From Cellulomonas fimi (GTDB taxonomy: Bacteria; Actinomycetota; Actinomycetes; Actinomycetales; Cellulomonadaceae), in assembly GCF_028583725.1 (NCBI RefSeq), contig NZ_CP110680.1:1240001-1304000 (forward strand): DNA of 64,000 bases, written 5' to 3'. Below, piece by piece: positions 9,593 to 18,444 of the stretch. Made by a program: the position numbers and the translations under genes. The notes beneath the pieces were generated by a model. The model worked only from the letters and a program-made list of their open reading frames with translations, did no database searches and had not been told where the DNA came from. Every line of letters begins with the position of its first letter. Position 1 is the first letter of the stretch.

Positions 9593-11326
9593 TCACTCGT
9601 GCTGCCACGAGTGCCAGAGCGCGGCGTAGTCGCCACCAGCGGCGACGAGCTCGTCGTGCGGGCCGATCTCGGTGATCCGCCCGGCGTCGACGACGGCGAC
9701 GCGGTCGGCGTCGTGCGCGGTGTGCAGCCGGTGCGCGATCGCGACGACGGTCCGGCCCTCGAGGACGGCCGACAGCGACCGCTCGAGGTGCCGCGCTGCG
9801 CGCGGGTCGAGCAGCGACGTCGCCTCGTCGAGCACGAGCGTGTGCGGGTCGAGCAGGACGAGCCGCGCGAGCGCGATCTGCTGCGCCTGGGCCGGGGTGA
9901 GCGGTGTTCCGCCGGACCCGACCTCGGTCGTCAGCCCTTCGGGCAGCGCGGACACCCAGTCCCACGCGTCGACGGCCCGCAGCGCGTGCTCGAGCTCGAC
10001 GTCGGTCGCGTCCTCCTTCGCCAGGCGCAGGTTGTCGGCGAGCTCGCCGACGAACACGTGGTGCTCCTGGGTGACGAGGGCGACGTGCCGGCGCAGGTCC
10101 TCGAGCGGCAGCTCGACGAGCGGCACACCGCCGACGGTGACCGACCCGCCCGTGGGCGGGTGGATGCCGGCGAGCATGCGGCCGAGCGTCGACTTGCCGG
10201 CGCCGGACGGGCCGACGACGGCGAGCCGCTCGCCGGACCGCAGGTCGAGGTCGATGCCGTGCAGCACGTCGTGGCCCTCGCGGTACGCGTACCGGAGGTC
10301 GCGCGCCGACACGTCCTCGTCGACGGGCTCGGCCGTGCCGGGCGTGCGGTCGGGCGACACGAGCTGCACGCCCACGATCCGCGCGAGCGACGTGGCTGCC
10401 ACCTGGATCTCGTCGACCCAGAAGATCAGCTCCCACACCGGCCCGCTGACCTGGTACGTGTACATGACGATCGTCGTCACCGCGCCGAGCGACGCGTACC
10501 CCTGCGACACCAGGTAGCCGCCCCAGACCAGGACCGCCGCGGGTGCGAGCACGAAGGCCAGGTCGATGCCGGGGAACAGCACGGTGCGCAGGTCGAGCGT
10601 GACCTTCTCGGCGGCGAACGCCTCGCGCAGGTCGGCGTCGACGCGGGCCTGACGGCGCGGGCCGAGCCGCAGCGCGTCGACGGTGCGCGCGCCCTCGACG
10701 GACTCGGTGATCGTGCCGTTGAGCGCCGCGTACGACGCGGACTCCCGCTGGTAGGCGGGCGTCGCGCGCTTGAGGTACCAGCGGACGACCAGCAGCATCC
10801 CGGGGACGCCGACGAACATCGCGACAGCGACGAGCGGCGACAGGATCACGCTCGCGACGACGGTGAGCGTGATCGTCACGACCGCGACGATCACGCGCGG
10901 CACGCCGAAGCGGACCGCGTGCTGGAGCCGGTTGACGTCGTTCGTCGTGCGCGCGACGAGGTCGCCCGTGCCGGCGCGCTCGACAGTCGACAGCGGCAGC
11001 GACGTGACGGTCGAGATGAACTCCTCGCGGAGCTCGGCGAACACCTGCTCGCCGAACACCATCGACCGGCGCTGCGCGAACCGGATGAGGACCGTCTGCG
11101 CGAGCACGGCCAGCACGCCCACCCCGATGAGCGTGTTGACGTACGACACCGTGGTCCCGTCGGTCACCGCGTCGACGAGCCGCCCGAGGATCCACGGACC
11201 GGCGAGCCCGGCGACCGCGGCGAGCGTGTGCAGCGTCGCGATGCGTGTGAGGTCGGTGCGGTGCGTGCGGAACAGGCGGCCGGTGTACGCGCGCACCGCC
11301 GCCGAGTCGGCGATGGGGAGCTTCAC
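9593..11326 (-). CDS. ABC exporter half-transporter, subunit with intact Walker A
   Basis: 577-residue half-transporter: an N-terminal six-helix exporter domain (about residues 15-310) and a C-terminal ATPase. Walker A is intact (GPSGAGKST) and Walker B with catalytic Glu is intact (TLVLDEATSLLD). The signature motif is not LSGGQ but LTPAQAQQ. The H-loop is present (VAIAHRLHTAHD). GTG 11326 has AGGAGG about 6 bases upstream and overlaps the partner's stop by 4 bases. With the partner it should form a heterodimeric exporter of unknown substrate with one canonical ATP site, made of this subunit's Walker motifs and the partner's LSGGQ. Confidence 0.93.
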   Translation of the reverse strand: MKLPIADSAAVRAYTGRLFRTHRTDLTRIATLHTLAAVAGLAGPWILGRLVDAVTDGTTVSYVNTLIGVGVLAVLAQTVLIRFAQRRSMVFGEQVFAELREEFISTVTSLPLSTVERAGTGDLVARTTNDVNRLQHAVRFGVPRVIVAVVTITLTVVASVILSPLVAVAMFVGVPGMLLVVRWYLKRATPAYQRESASYAALNGTITESVEGARTVDALRLGPRRQARVDADLREAFAAEKVTLDLRTVLFPGIDLAFVLAPAAVLVWGGYLVSQGYASLGAVTTIVMYTYQVSGPVWELIFWVDEIQVAATSLARIVGVQLVSPDRTPGTAEPVDEDVSARDLRYAYREGHDVLHGIDLDLRSGERLAVVGPSGAGKSTLGRMLAGIHPPTGGSVTVGGVPLVELPLEDLRRHVALVTQEHHVFVGELADNLRLAKEDATDVELEHALRAVDAWDWVSALPEGLTTEVGSGGTPLTPAQAQQIALARLVLLDPHTLVLDEATSLLDPRAARHLERSLSAVLEGRTVVAIAHRLHTAHDADRVAVVDAGRITEIGPHDELVAAGGDYAALWHSWQHE

Positions 11327-13131
11327 GGTCGTCCTCCTGCGGGCGAGACGACGGCGAGGTCGTCGGTGACGGCCACGCCGTGGGGCGGGGTGTCGCTGTC
11401 GAGGTCGCGGCCGACGACCCGGCGGTAGGCGGCGGCGACGGCCGGTCCGGCGGCGCCGTCGAGCAGCTCGGCGTGCGCGCCCCGGGCGACCAGGCGGCCG
11501 TCCTGGACGAGCTGCACCTCGTCGACGTGGTCGAGCACGAGCGGCGACGCGGTGACGACGAGCGTCGTGCGGCCGCGCCGGTGGTCGGCGAGCCGGGCGG
11601 CGATGCGCGCCTCGGTGTGCGCGTCGACCGCGCTGGTCGGCTCGACGAGCACGAGGATCTCCGGGTCCAGGAGCAGTGCCCGCGCGAGTGCGATGCGCTG
11701 CCGCTGGCCGCCGGACAGCGACCGGCCCTTCTCGGGCAGCTCGCCGGCGAGGCCGTCGGGCACGGAGTCGAGCACGTCGTGCGCGTCGGCGAGGGCGATC
11801 GCGTCGAGCAGCCGCTGCTCCTCGCCGGACCCGTGCACGTCGAGCTCGTCGCCGAGCGCGCCCGAGAAGAGGTGCGGCGTGGCCTCGGCGACGACGACGC
11901 GCGTCCGCACGTCCTCCTTGTGCAGGTCGGCGAGCAGCACGCCGCCGAGACGCACGGGCGTGTCCTTCTCGGCGTCGTCGTCGAACCGGCCCATGCGGGT
12001 CGCGATCGCGGCGGACTCGTCGGGGTCGGCGCTGACGAGCGCGACGACGCGCCCGTGCTCCAGCACGACGCCGCTCGTCTCGTCGACCAGCGGCGACCCG
12101 GCCGGCGGCGCCTCGGCGGTGCCCGGACGCGCACCCGTCGCGGGCACGACCTGCAGCACCTTGACGACCTTGCCCGCGCCCACGTGCGCGCGCGTCGCCG
12201 ACTGCAGGAACATCGTCGCGTTCTGCACCGGCCACGCGAGGAACGCGGCGTACCCGTAGGTCGCGACGAGCTGACCGGGCGTGATGGTCCCGTCGAGCGC
12301 CATGTGCGCACCGAGCCAGATGAGCACGGCGACGAACAGGCCGGGCAGCAGCACCTGGAGCGCGTCGAGCCACGACTGCGTGACCGCGACCTCCTCGCCG
12401 CGGCGGCGCACGCGCTGCGACTGCTCGCGGTAGCGCGCGTTGAAGACGCCCTCGCCGCCGATGCCGCGCAGGATGCGCAGGCCGGAGACCGTGTCGGCGC
12501 CGAGCGTCGTCAGGCGGCCGGACGCCTCGCGCTGGGCGACCTGACGCTTCTGCAACGGCTTGACGAGCAGGCCGAGCGCGGCGGCGACCGTCGGGAGGCC
12601 GAGCAGCACGACGAGCCCGAGCGGGACGGAGACGCGGAGCATGAGGAGCGCGGCGACGCCGTAGGCGACGAGGCTGCCGATGAACCGGGCGGCGATCGCG
12701 TAGATCTCGCCGACGCGCAGCGCGTCGTTCGCGACCGCGGAGACGACCTCGCCGGTCGGCAGCTCGGCGGTGATCGCGTGGCCCGAGCGCGCGACGGTGC
12801 TCCCGACGAGCTGCGACGAGGTGAAGGCGGCGCGCAGCCAGTTCTGCACGTCGAAGCGGTGACCGATCGCGCCGGCGGCGGCGCTGACGATCCCGAGCGC
12901 GGCGAGCGAGCCGGCGGCGCGCCACAGGTCGGGACCGAAGCCGTGCTCGAGACCGCCGTCGATGGCGCGGCCGGTGAGGTAGGGGAGCAGGGCCTGGCAG
13001 GCGAACAGCACGATCCCCAGCAGCACGGCGACCAGGAGGATGCCCCACTGCCGACGGGCGAGCCACCAGAGGTAGGCGACGGGACCGGTCAGCGGCGGGG
13101 TGCCGGGGTCGGAGAGGGGGAGCGAGCGCAC
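11323..13131 (-). CDS. ABC exporter half-transporter, subunit with degenerate Walker motifs
   Basis: 602-residue half-transporter with an N-terminal exporter membrane domain (from [20 protein letters not shown]) and a C-terminal ATPase domain. Where Walker A should be, the sequence reads ALVSADPDESAAIATRM, lacking the GxxGxGKS core, and Walker B reads ILVLVEPTSAVD, so the Asp is Val. The signature is perfect (LSGGQRQRIALARALLLDPE). This subunit therefore supplies only the signature for the active site on its partner. The start is taken as GTG 13131 because TAACGT ends 8 bases upstream; TTG 13140 would overlap that box. Confidence 0.9.
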   Translation of the reverse strand: MRSLPLSDPGTPPLTGPVAYLWWLARRQWGILLVAVLLGIVLFACQALLPYLTGRAIDGGLEHGFGPDLWRAAGSLAALGIVSAAAGAIGHRFDVQNWLRAAFTSSQLVGSTVARSGHAITAELPTGEVVSAVANDALRVGEIYAIAARFIGSLVAYGVAALLMLRVSVPLGLVVLLGLPTVAAALGLLVKPLQKRQVAQREASGRLTTLGADTVSGLRILRGIGGEGVFNARYREQSQRVRRRGEEVAVTQSWLDALQVLLPGLFVAVLIWLGAHMALDGTITPGQLVATYGYAAFLAWPVQNATMFLQSATRAHVGAGKVVKVLQVVPATGARPGTAEAPPAGSPLVDETSGVVLEHGRVVALVSADPDESAAIATRMGRFDDDAEKDTPVRLGGVLLADLHKEDVRTRVVVAEATPHLFSGALGDELDVHGSGEEQRLLDAIALADAHDVLDSVPDGLAGELPEKGRSLSGGQRQRIALARALLLDPEILVLVEPTSAVDAHTEARIAARLADHRRGRTTLVVTASPLVLDHVDEVQLVQDGRLVARGAHAELLDGAAGPAVAAAYRRVVGRDLDSDTPPHGVAVTDDLAVVSPAGGRP

Positions 13132-13542
13132 GAGCGTCAACGTTACGGCCGGGTACCGACACGGCTCGAACGCTTATCGGTGCTTGTCGGACACCTGCGG
13201 CGCGGGCCGGCGTGACGTCCGCCACCGCGCGGACGACCGGGCCGAGGACGGCGCCGCGACGACTACCCTGGGGGCGTGACCCAGACGCCTGAGCCGCTGT
13301 CGCCTGCGCACTCCCCGGTGCCCCCCGCGCACCGTCCCGTCCTCGTCGTCGACTTCGGCGCCCAGTACGCGCAGCTCATCGCGCGACGGGTCCGTGAGGC
13401 GAACGTGTACTCGGAGATCGTCCCGCACACGGCCTCGGTCACGGACCTGCTCGCGAAGGACCCGGCGGCGATCATCCTGTCCGGCGGCCCGTCGTCGGTG
13501 TACGCGACCGGTGCCCCGTTCGTCGACCCGTCGCTGTTCGAG
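13035..13542. repeat. Copy A of a 0.5 kb partial duplication (promoter region plus guaA 5' end)
   Basis: This segment spans the 5' end of the ABC gene, the divergent promoter region and the first ~89 codons of guaA. It recurs, with numerous small differences, at 13746-14246 inside guaA (offset 711 bases). Copy A is the one that gives intact reading frames. Confidence 0.9.
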
Positions 13543-15385
13543 GCGGGCGTCCCCGTGCTCGGCATCTGCTACGGCTTCCAGGCGATGGCGCAGGCCCTCG
13601 GCGGCACCGTCGCGCAGACCGGTCAGCGTGAGTACGGCGGCACGGCCGTCGAGGTCACCGACGCGGGCACCGTGCTGGCGGGCAGCCCCGAGCAGCAGAC
13701 CGTGTGGATGAGCCACGGCGACGCCGTGCACGCCGCGCCCGAGGGGGAGGATGCCCCACTGCCGACGGGCGAGCACCCCGAAGGTAGGCGACGGGACCGG
13801 TCAGCGGCGGGGTGCCGGGGTCGGAGAGGGGGAGCGGCGCACGAGCGTGTCGTTACGGGCGGTGCCGACGCGGCTCGAACGCTTATCGGTGCCCTGTCGA
13901 GACCACCTGCGGCGCGGGCCGGCGCGACGTCGCCGCCGGCGCGGACGTGGGCAAGGACGGCGCCGCGACGACTACCCTGGGGCGTGACCCAGACGCCTGA
14001 GCCGCTGTCGCCTGCGCACTCCCCGGTGCCCCGCGCACCGTCCGTCCTCGTCGTCGACTTCGGCGCGGTACGCGCAGGCTCATCGCGCGACGGGTCCGTG
14101 AGGCGAACGTGTACTCGGAGATCGTCCCGCACACGGCCTCGGTCACGGACCTGCTCGCGAAGGACCCGGCGGCGATCATCCTGTCCGGCGGCCCGTCGTC
14201 GGTGTACGCGACCGGTGCCCTGTTCGTCGACCCGTCGCTGTTCGAGTTCGAGGTCCTCGCGACGAGCGCCGGCAGCCTGGTCGCCGCGTTCGAGGACCGC
14301 GAGCGCCGCCTGTTCGGCGTGCAGTGGCACCCGAGGTCAAGCATCCTCGCCGCTCGGCCAGAAGGCGCTCGAGAACTTCCTCTACGAGGGTGCGGGCCTC
14401 GCGCCCGACTGGAACCCGGGCAACGTCATCGCCGAGCAGGTCGAGCGCATCCGGGCGCAGGTCGGCGACGCGCGCGTCATCTGCGGGCTGTCCGGCGGCG
14501 TCGACTCGTCCGTCGCGGCCGCGCTCGTGCAGAAGGCCGTCGGGGACCAACGACCTGCGTGTTCGTCGACCACGGCCTGCTGCGGTCCGGTGAGGCCGAG
14601 CAGGTCGAGAAGGACTTCGTCGCCGCGACGGGCGTGCACTCAAGGTCGTCGACGCGCGCGCGAGCGGTTCCTGCACGCGCTCGCGGGCCACACCGACCCG
14701 GAGACCAAGCGCAAGATCATCGGCCGCGAGTTCATCCGCGTGTTCGAGGACGCCGCGCGCGAGGTCGTCGAGGACGCGGGTGCGCACGGCGAGGCCGTGA
14801 AGTTCCTCGTCCAGGGCACGCTCTACCCCGACGTCGTCGAGTCGGGCGGCGGCGAGGGCGCGGCGAACATCAAGTCGCACCACAACGTCGGCGGTCTGCC
14901 CGACGACCTGCAGTTCGAGCTCGTCGAGCCGCTGCGCACGCTGTTCAAGGACGAGGTGCGCGCGGTCGGCCTCGAGCTCGGGGTGCCCGAGGTCATCGTC
15001 TGGCGCCAGCCGTTCCCGGCCCCGGCCTCGGCATCCGCATCATCGGCGAGGTCACCGCGGAGCGCTCGACATCCTGCGCGCGGCCGACGCGATCGCGCGC
15101 GAGGAGCTCACGAAGGCCGGGCTCGACCGCGACATCTGGCAGTGCCCCGTCGTGCTGCTCGCCGACGTCCGCTCGGTCGGCGTCCAGGGCGACGGCCGCA
15201 CGTACGGCCACCCGGTCGTCGCGCGGCCCGTGTCGTCCGAGGACGCGATGACCGCCGACTGGACGCGCCTGCCCTACGACGTGCTCGCGACCATCAGCAC
15301 GCGCATCACGAACGAGGTGCCCGAGGTCAACCGGGTCGTCCTCGACGTCACGAGCAAGCCGCCGGGCACGATCGAGTGGGAGTGA
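13276..15385 (+). pseudogene. guaA: GMP synthase (glutamine-hydrolysing), disrupted as sequenced
   Basis: Makes GMP from XMP, ATP and glutamine. The N-terminal amidotransferase begins at GTG 13276 and is intact through [19 protein letters not shown] and [13 protein letters not shown] (about 13740). It is then interrupted by a 501-base degraded second copy of its own promoter and 5' end. The true sequence resumes at 14247 ([19 protein letters not shown]) but changes frame repeatedly: near 14333, 14343, 14548, 14640, 14660, 15020 and 15065. All parts are recognisable: [20 protein letters not shown] (PP-loop), the [20 protein letters not shown] segment, and the dimer-domain end GTIEWE. TACCCT lies 6 bases before the start. 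guaA is normally needed, so sequence or assembly error is more likely than true loss. Confidence 0.93.
13746..14246. repeat. Copy B of the duplication, inserted in guaA
   Basis: Degraded copy of 13035-13542 lying between the guaA codons for HAAPEG and FEVLATS. The left edge shares GGAGGA with copy A; at the right edge TTCGAG is repeated twice. Copy B is 7 bases shorter overall and has clustered substitutions and single-base deletions, including in the GAQYAQ region, so its guaA start is not in one open frame. Confidence 0.88.
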
Positions 15386-15414
15386 CCGACGTGACGACGG
15401 GAGGACCGGAGCAG

Positions 15415-15792
15415 GTGAGCACGACGGAGACGACGAAGCCCTGGGTGAAGCGCGCCCGCGGGGCGGCCCAGCGGTACCGGGTCCTGGCGTGGATCACCGG
15501 CACGATGCTGCTGCTGCTGTGCGTCGAGATGCTCCTGAAGTACGTCCTGAAGGTGCCGGGGTTCAACGTCGAGGGCGACCCGCGGTCCGAGGCCGCACGG
15601 ATCATCGCCATGGTCCACGGGTGGGTCTACGTGATCTACCTCGTCACCTGCTTCGACCTCTGGTCGACGATGCGGTGGCGGCTCGGCCGGCTCGTGACGC
15701 TCGCGCTCGCGGGCGTCGTGCCGGTCATGTCGTTCGTGCTCGAGCGCCGCGTGCACCGCGAGGCCGTCGCGGCCATCGACGCGCGCGCCTGA
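15415..15792 (+). CDS. DUF3817 domain-containing membrane protein
   Basis: 125-residue integral membrane protein of the actinobacterial DUF3817 family. It has three predicted helices: [40 protein letters not shown] and [20 protein letters not shown], with the family's VHGW and final VLERR segments. Of several in-frame GTG codons, 15415 is preferred because GGGAGGA lies about 9 bases upstream. It follows guaA closely on the same strand, a neighbourhood recalled as common in Actinobacteria. Function unknown. Confidence 0.85.
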   Translation: MSTTETTKPWVKRARGAAQRYRVLAWITGTMLLLLCVEMLLKYVLKVPGFNVEGDPRSEAARIIAMVHGWVYVIYLVTCFDLWSTMRWRLGRLVTLALAGVVPVMSFVLERRVHREAVAAIDARA

Positions 15793-15803
15793 CCGGGGCA
15801 CCC

Positions 15804-16939
15804 GTGCGGATCGTCCACGTCTCCGACTGCTACGCGCCGCGCACGGGCGGCATCGAGTCGCAGGTCGGCGACCTCGCGGCCCGGCAGGCGGAGCAGGGGC
15901 ACGACGTGCACGTCCTCACGGCCACGCTCGGGTCGGCGGGGGAGCGCGGCGGCGTGGTCGACCTGGAGCACGGCGTGCGTGCACCGGCTCGGAGCGCGCC
16001 TGCCGTTCGACCTGCCGATCAACCCGACCGCCGGGCCCCGTCTGCTGCGGTCGTCCTTCGACGACCTGCGCCCCGACGTCGTGCACGTCCACGCGGGCGT
16101 GCTGTCGCCGTTCGCGTTCGACGGCGCCCGGCTCGCGATCGACGCCGGGCTCCCGACGGCGATCACCTGGCACTGCATGCTCGACGGCACGGTCCCGGCG
16201 ATGCGCGGTGCCGTGCGGCGGACCCGCTGGTCCGACGCGCCCGTCGCCCTGTCGGCCGTGAGCTCCGCCGCCGCCGCGCGCGTCGAGGCGGTGTTCGAGA
16301 CGCCCGTCGCGGTCGTGCCGAACGGTCTGGACCTCGACGCGTGGGCACCCGACGCGGACGCCACGACGCCCGCCGCCGACGACGACGCCGCCCCGGTGCG
16401 TCTCGTCTCGACCATGCGGCTCGCGCCCCGCAAGCGCGCCGTGCCGCTCGTCGAGCTCGTCGGCGCCGCCGCTCGGCGCCTCCCGCACGGTCGGCTGCAC
16501 CTGTCCGTCATCGGGTCCGGCCCCGCGGCGGGCCGGGTCCGGTCCGCCGTGTCCGCGCAGGGGCTGGACGACGTCGTCGACCTGCGCGGCCGCCTCACGC
16601 GCCCCCAGGTGCGCGCCGCCTATGCGCACGCCGACGTGTTCCTCGCGCCGGCCGAGCCTCGAGGCGTTCGGGATCGCCGCGCTCGAGGCCCGGACCGCCG
16701 GTCTCGCGGTCGTCGCGCGGCGCGGCACCGGCATCGCGGAGTTCGTCACGGACGGCGTCGACGGGCTCCTCGTCGCGGACGACGCGGAGATGACCGAGGC
16801 CGTCGTGCACCTCGCGAAGGACGGCCGGCTGCTCGCGGGCATCCGCGCGCACAACCGCGCGGTCCGCCCGCCGTTCGGCTGGGACGACGTGCTCGGCGCC
16901 GCGCTCGCGGAGTACGAGCGCGCACGCGCAGTGCGCTGA
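15804..16939 (+). CDS. Glycosyltransferase family 4-type, two frameshifts as sequenced
   Basis: GT-B glycosyltransferase of about 378 residues once frames are joined. The N-terminus (GTG 15804) is VRIVHVSDCYAPRTGGIESQ, the acceptor-domain signature. The donor-domain motif is split: FLAPAE in one frame, then LEAFGIAALEARTAGLAVVA with the E-x7-E element in another. Frame change 1, near 15982, is explained by loss of TG in a GTGCGTGTGC context. Frame change 2, near 16658, is explained by one extra C in GAGCCTCGAG. The substrate is unknown; mannosyl or phosphatidylinositol-type acceptors are common in this group. The conserved residues argue for an intact gene with sequence errors. Confidence 0.82.
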
Positions 16940-17139
16940 CCGGCACTTTCGATACTTCTTTGTTGCAGACGCACTGAACCGATTCGTCGTCGGTCCCGTT
17001 GTCACATCGTGGACAACTGCGCGCACAGAACACGTGACAGCGGCTAGCGTCACGAACGCCGCGCGGTGCATGTCCTCGCCGGGGTCCCGTCCACGTGACC
17101 CCGGACCGTCCGTGATACCGACCCGACAGGGGGACCACC
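16940..17139 (+). promoter_or_regulatory. Promoter region of the first LigA-annotated-type membrane gene
   Basis: Noticeably less GC-rich stretch upstream of the gene at 17140. It has candidate boxes GTGACA (around 17034) and TAGCGT (around 17045), about 90 bases before the start codon. The outermost GTCAC...GTGAC arms around 17001-17038 could form a large inverted repeat. The Shine-Dalgarno for the downstream gene is AGGGGGA. Confidence 0.35.
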
Positions 17140-17631
17140 ATGTCCGCACGTGCACACCGTCGTCCCGTCGCCCGCCTCCTGGGCACCCTCGTCCTCGCGC
17201 TCGGCGCGCTCCTCGCCGTCTCCGGCGTCGCCACCTGGATCGGGATCGGGGCGAGCCTCGCGCAGGAGGAGATCCACGTCTCGGAGGACGCGCCCGCCTT
17301 CGCGGGCCAGCTCGTCGACACCCCGTGGGAGGCCTGGGCGCAGACCGAGGCCATCAAGGGCCACGCGTTCGCGGAGTCCGGCGGCCGCACCTACGCCGAG
17401 TTCCTCGACCGCGACGACCCCGCCCGCCCGATGGTGCAGACGGCGGCGTTCCTGCGGGCGTCGCTCATGACGTCCGTGACCGCGTTCGGCGTCGCGCTGC
17501 TCGTCGTCGGCGTCGGCACCGGGTTCCTGCTCGTCGGCGGGGCGCTGCGGTCGCTCGCCGCTCCGCCGGCCGACGCCGGGACGGCGCCCGGGGCGTCCGA
17601 CGACGCACGACCCGCCGCCGTTCCCGCCTGA
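17140..17631 (+). CDS. Two-helix membrane protein, paralog 1 (often mislabelled LigA)
   Basis: 163 residues: an N-terminal membrane helix (LLGTLVLALGALLAVSGVAT, about 12-31), an extracytoplasmic segment with ISxDAPAFxGQLVDTPWEAW-type sequence, and a C-terminal helix (SVTAFGVALLVVGVGTGFLL). It is clearly homologous to the product at 17846-18334: both contain QLVDTPWEAW, then a GG(R/K)TYAE segment and AAFLRASL/TASFLRASL before the second helix. Such proteins are sometimes auto-named aromatic ring-opening dioxygenase LigA in actinobacterial genomes, but no dioxygenase feature is visible. Function unknown. Confidence 0.75.
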   Translation: MSARAHRRPVARLLGTLVLALGALLAVSGVATWIGIGASLAQEEIHVSEDAPAFAGQLVDTPWEAWAQTEAIKGHAFAESGGRTYAEFLDRDDPARPMVQTAAFLRASLMTSVTAFGVALLVVGVGTGFLLVGGALRSLAAPPADAGTAPGASDDARPAAVPA

Positions 17632-17845
17632 CCGTCGGCCGCCCCGCGGCGACCGCCCGCCCGCCCGGACCCGGCCGCGACGCGAACGGCGCGGCGTGCA
17701 CGCAGCCCGCTGTGGGCGTGTCGTCCCCTTCCTCCCCTCCTCACCTGGGGATACGCTCGACAGGCACGGTGCTGTCTCGTGAGCTCGGCCTGTCGGGCCC
17801 GGGTGTCCGGGCCCGTTCTGTCAGTGGTGCAGAAGGGATCGGGAA

Positions 17846-18334
17846 ATGTCGAGTGCTGCTGTGGGGGAGCGGTCGGGCGCGGTACGCGTCGTCGGCCTCA
17901 TCACCTTGATCCTGGGCGTCGTCTTCATCGTCGCCGGGGGAGTCACGTGGGGAGCGGTGTCGAGCAACCTCGCCGCCGAGAAGATCACGGTGTCCGACGA
18001 CGCGTCCGCCTTCCAGGGGCAGCTCGTCGACACGCCCTGGGAGGCGTGGGTCCAGGCGGACATCATCAACACGCACGCGCTGGAGGCGTCGGGCGGCAAG
18101 ACGTACGCCGAGCTCGACCGGGAGGACCCGACGCGGGAGACCGTCATGACGGCGTCCTTCCTGCGGGCGTCGCTGTTCACGTCGGTCGTCGCGTTCGGCG
18201 TCGCGCTGTTCGTGTTCGGGGTCGGCGTGACCGTCGTCCTCATCGGGTGGGCGCTGCGTCGGCTCGGCACGGGGCCGCGGACCGTCGTGACGGACACGGC
18301 CCAGACGGCGCCGCCGGCGACCGCGAGCGCCTGA
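17846..18334 (+). CDS. Two-helix membrane protein, paralog 2 (often mislabelled LigA)
   Basis: 162 residues, paralog of the preceding gene with the same plan: helix 1 (VVGLITLILGVVFIVAGGVT), an external segment with EKITVSDDASAFQGQLVDTP, and helix 2 (SVVAFGVALFVFGVGVTVVL). The 214-base gap contains TACGCT (around 17752) as a candidate -10, so it may have its own promoter. Tandem duplication is the likely origin. A strong hairpin follows at 18368. Confidence 0.75.
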   Translation: MSSAAVGERSGAVRVVGLITLILGVVFIVAGGVTWGAVSSNLAAEKITVSDDASAFQGQLVDTPWEAWVQADIINTHALEASGGKTYAELDREDPTRETVMTASFLRASLFTSVVAFGVALFVFGVGVTVVLIGWALRRLGTGPRTVVTDTAQTAPPATASA

Positions 18335-18367
18335 CCGGCGCGCCGCACCGCAGCGGCGTCCCGGCGA

Positions 18368-18404
18368 CGAAGGTCCGGTCCGCGAGGTGGGGACCGGACC
18401 TTCG
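18368..18404. terminator. Strong hairpin terminator
   Basis: Perfect 14-base arms CGAAGGTCCGGTCC and GGACCGGACCTTCG around a 9-base loop, between the paralog-2 gene and the convergent DETQPL-repeat gene. No U-tract follows, as is usual in high-GC Actinobacteria. Confidence 0.8.
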
Positions 18405-18444
18405 CGCGTGCGGGCGGCCGTGGCGGGGGTGCGGCCGCCCGACG

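Noticed and set aside
15415..15792. DUF3817 start at GTG 15382 overlapping the guaA stop
   Set aside because: Possible as a coupled start, but the strong GGGAGGA before GTG 15415 makes the later start more likely.
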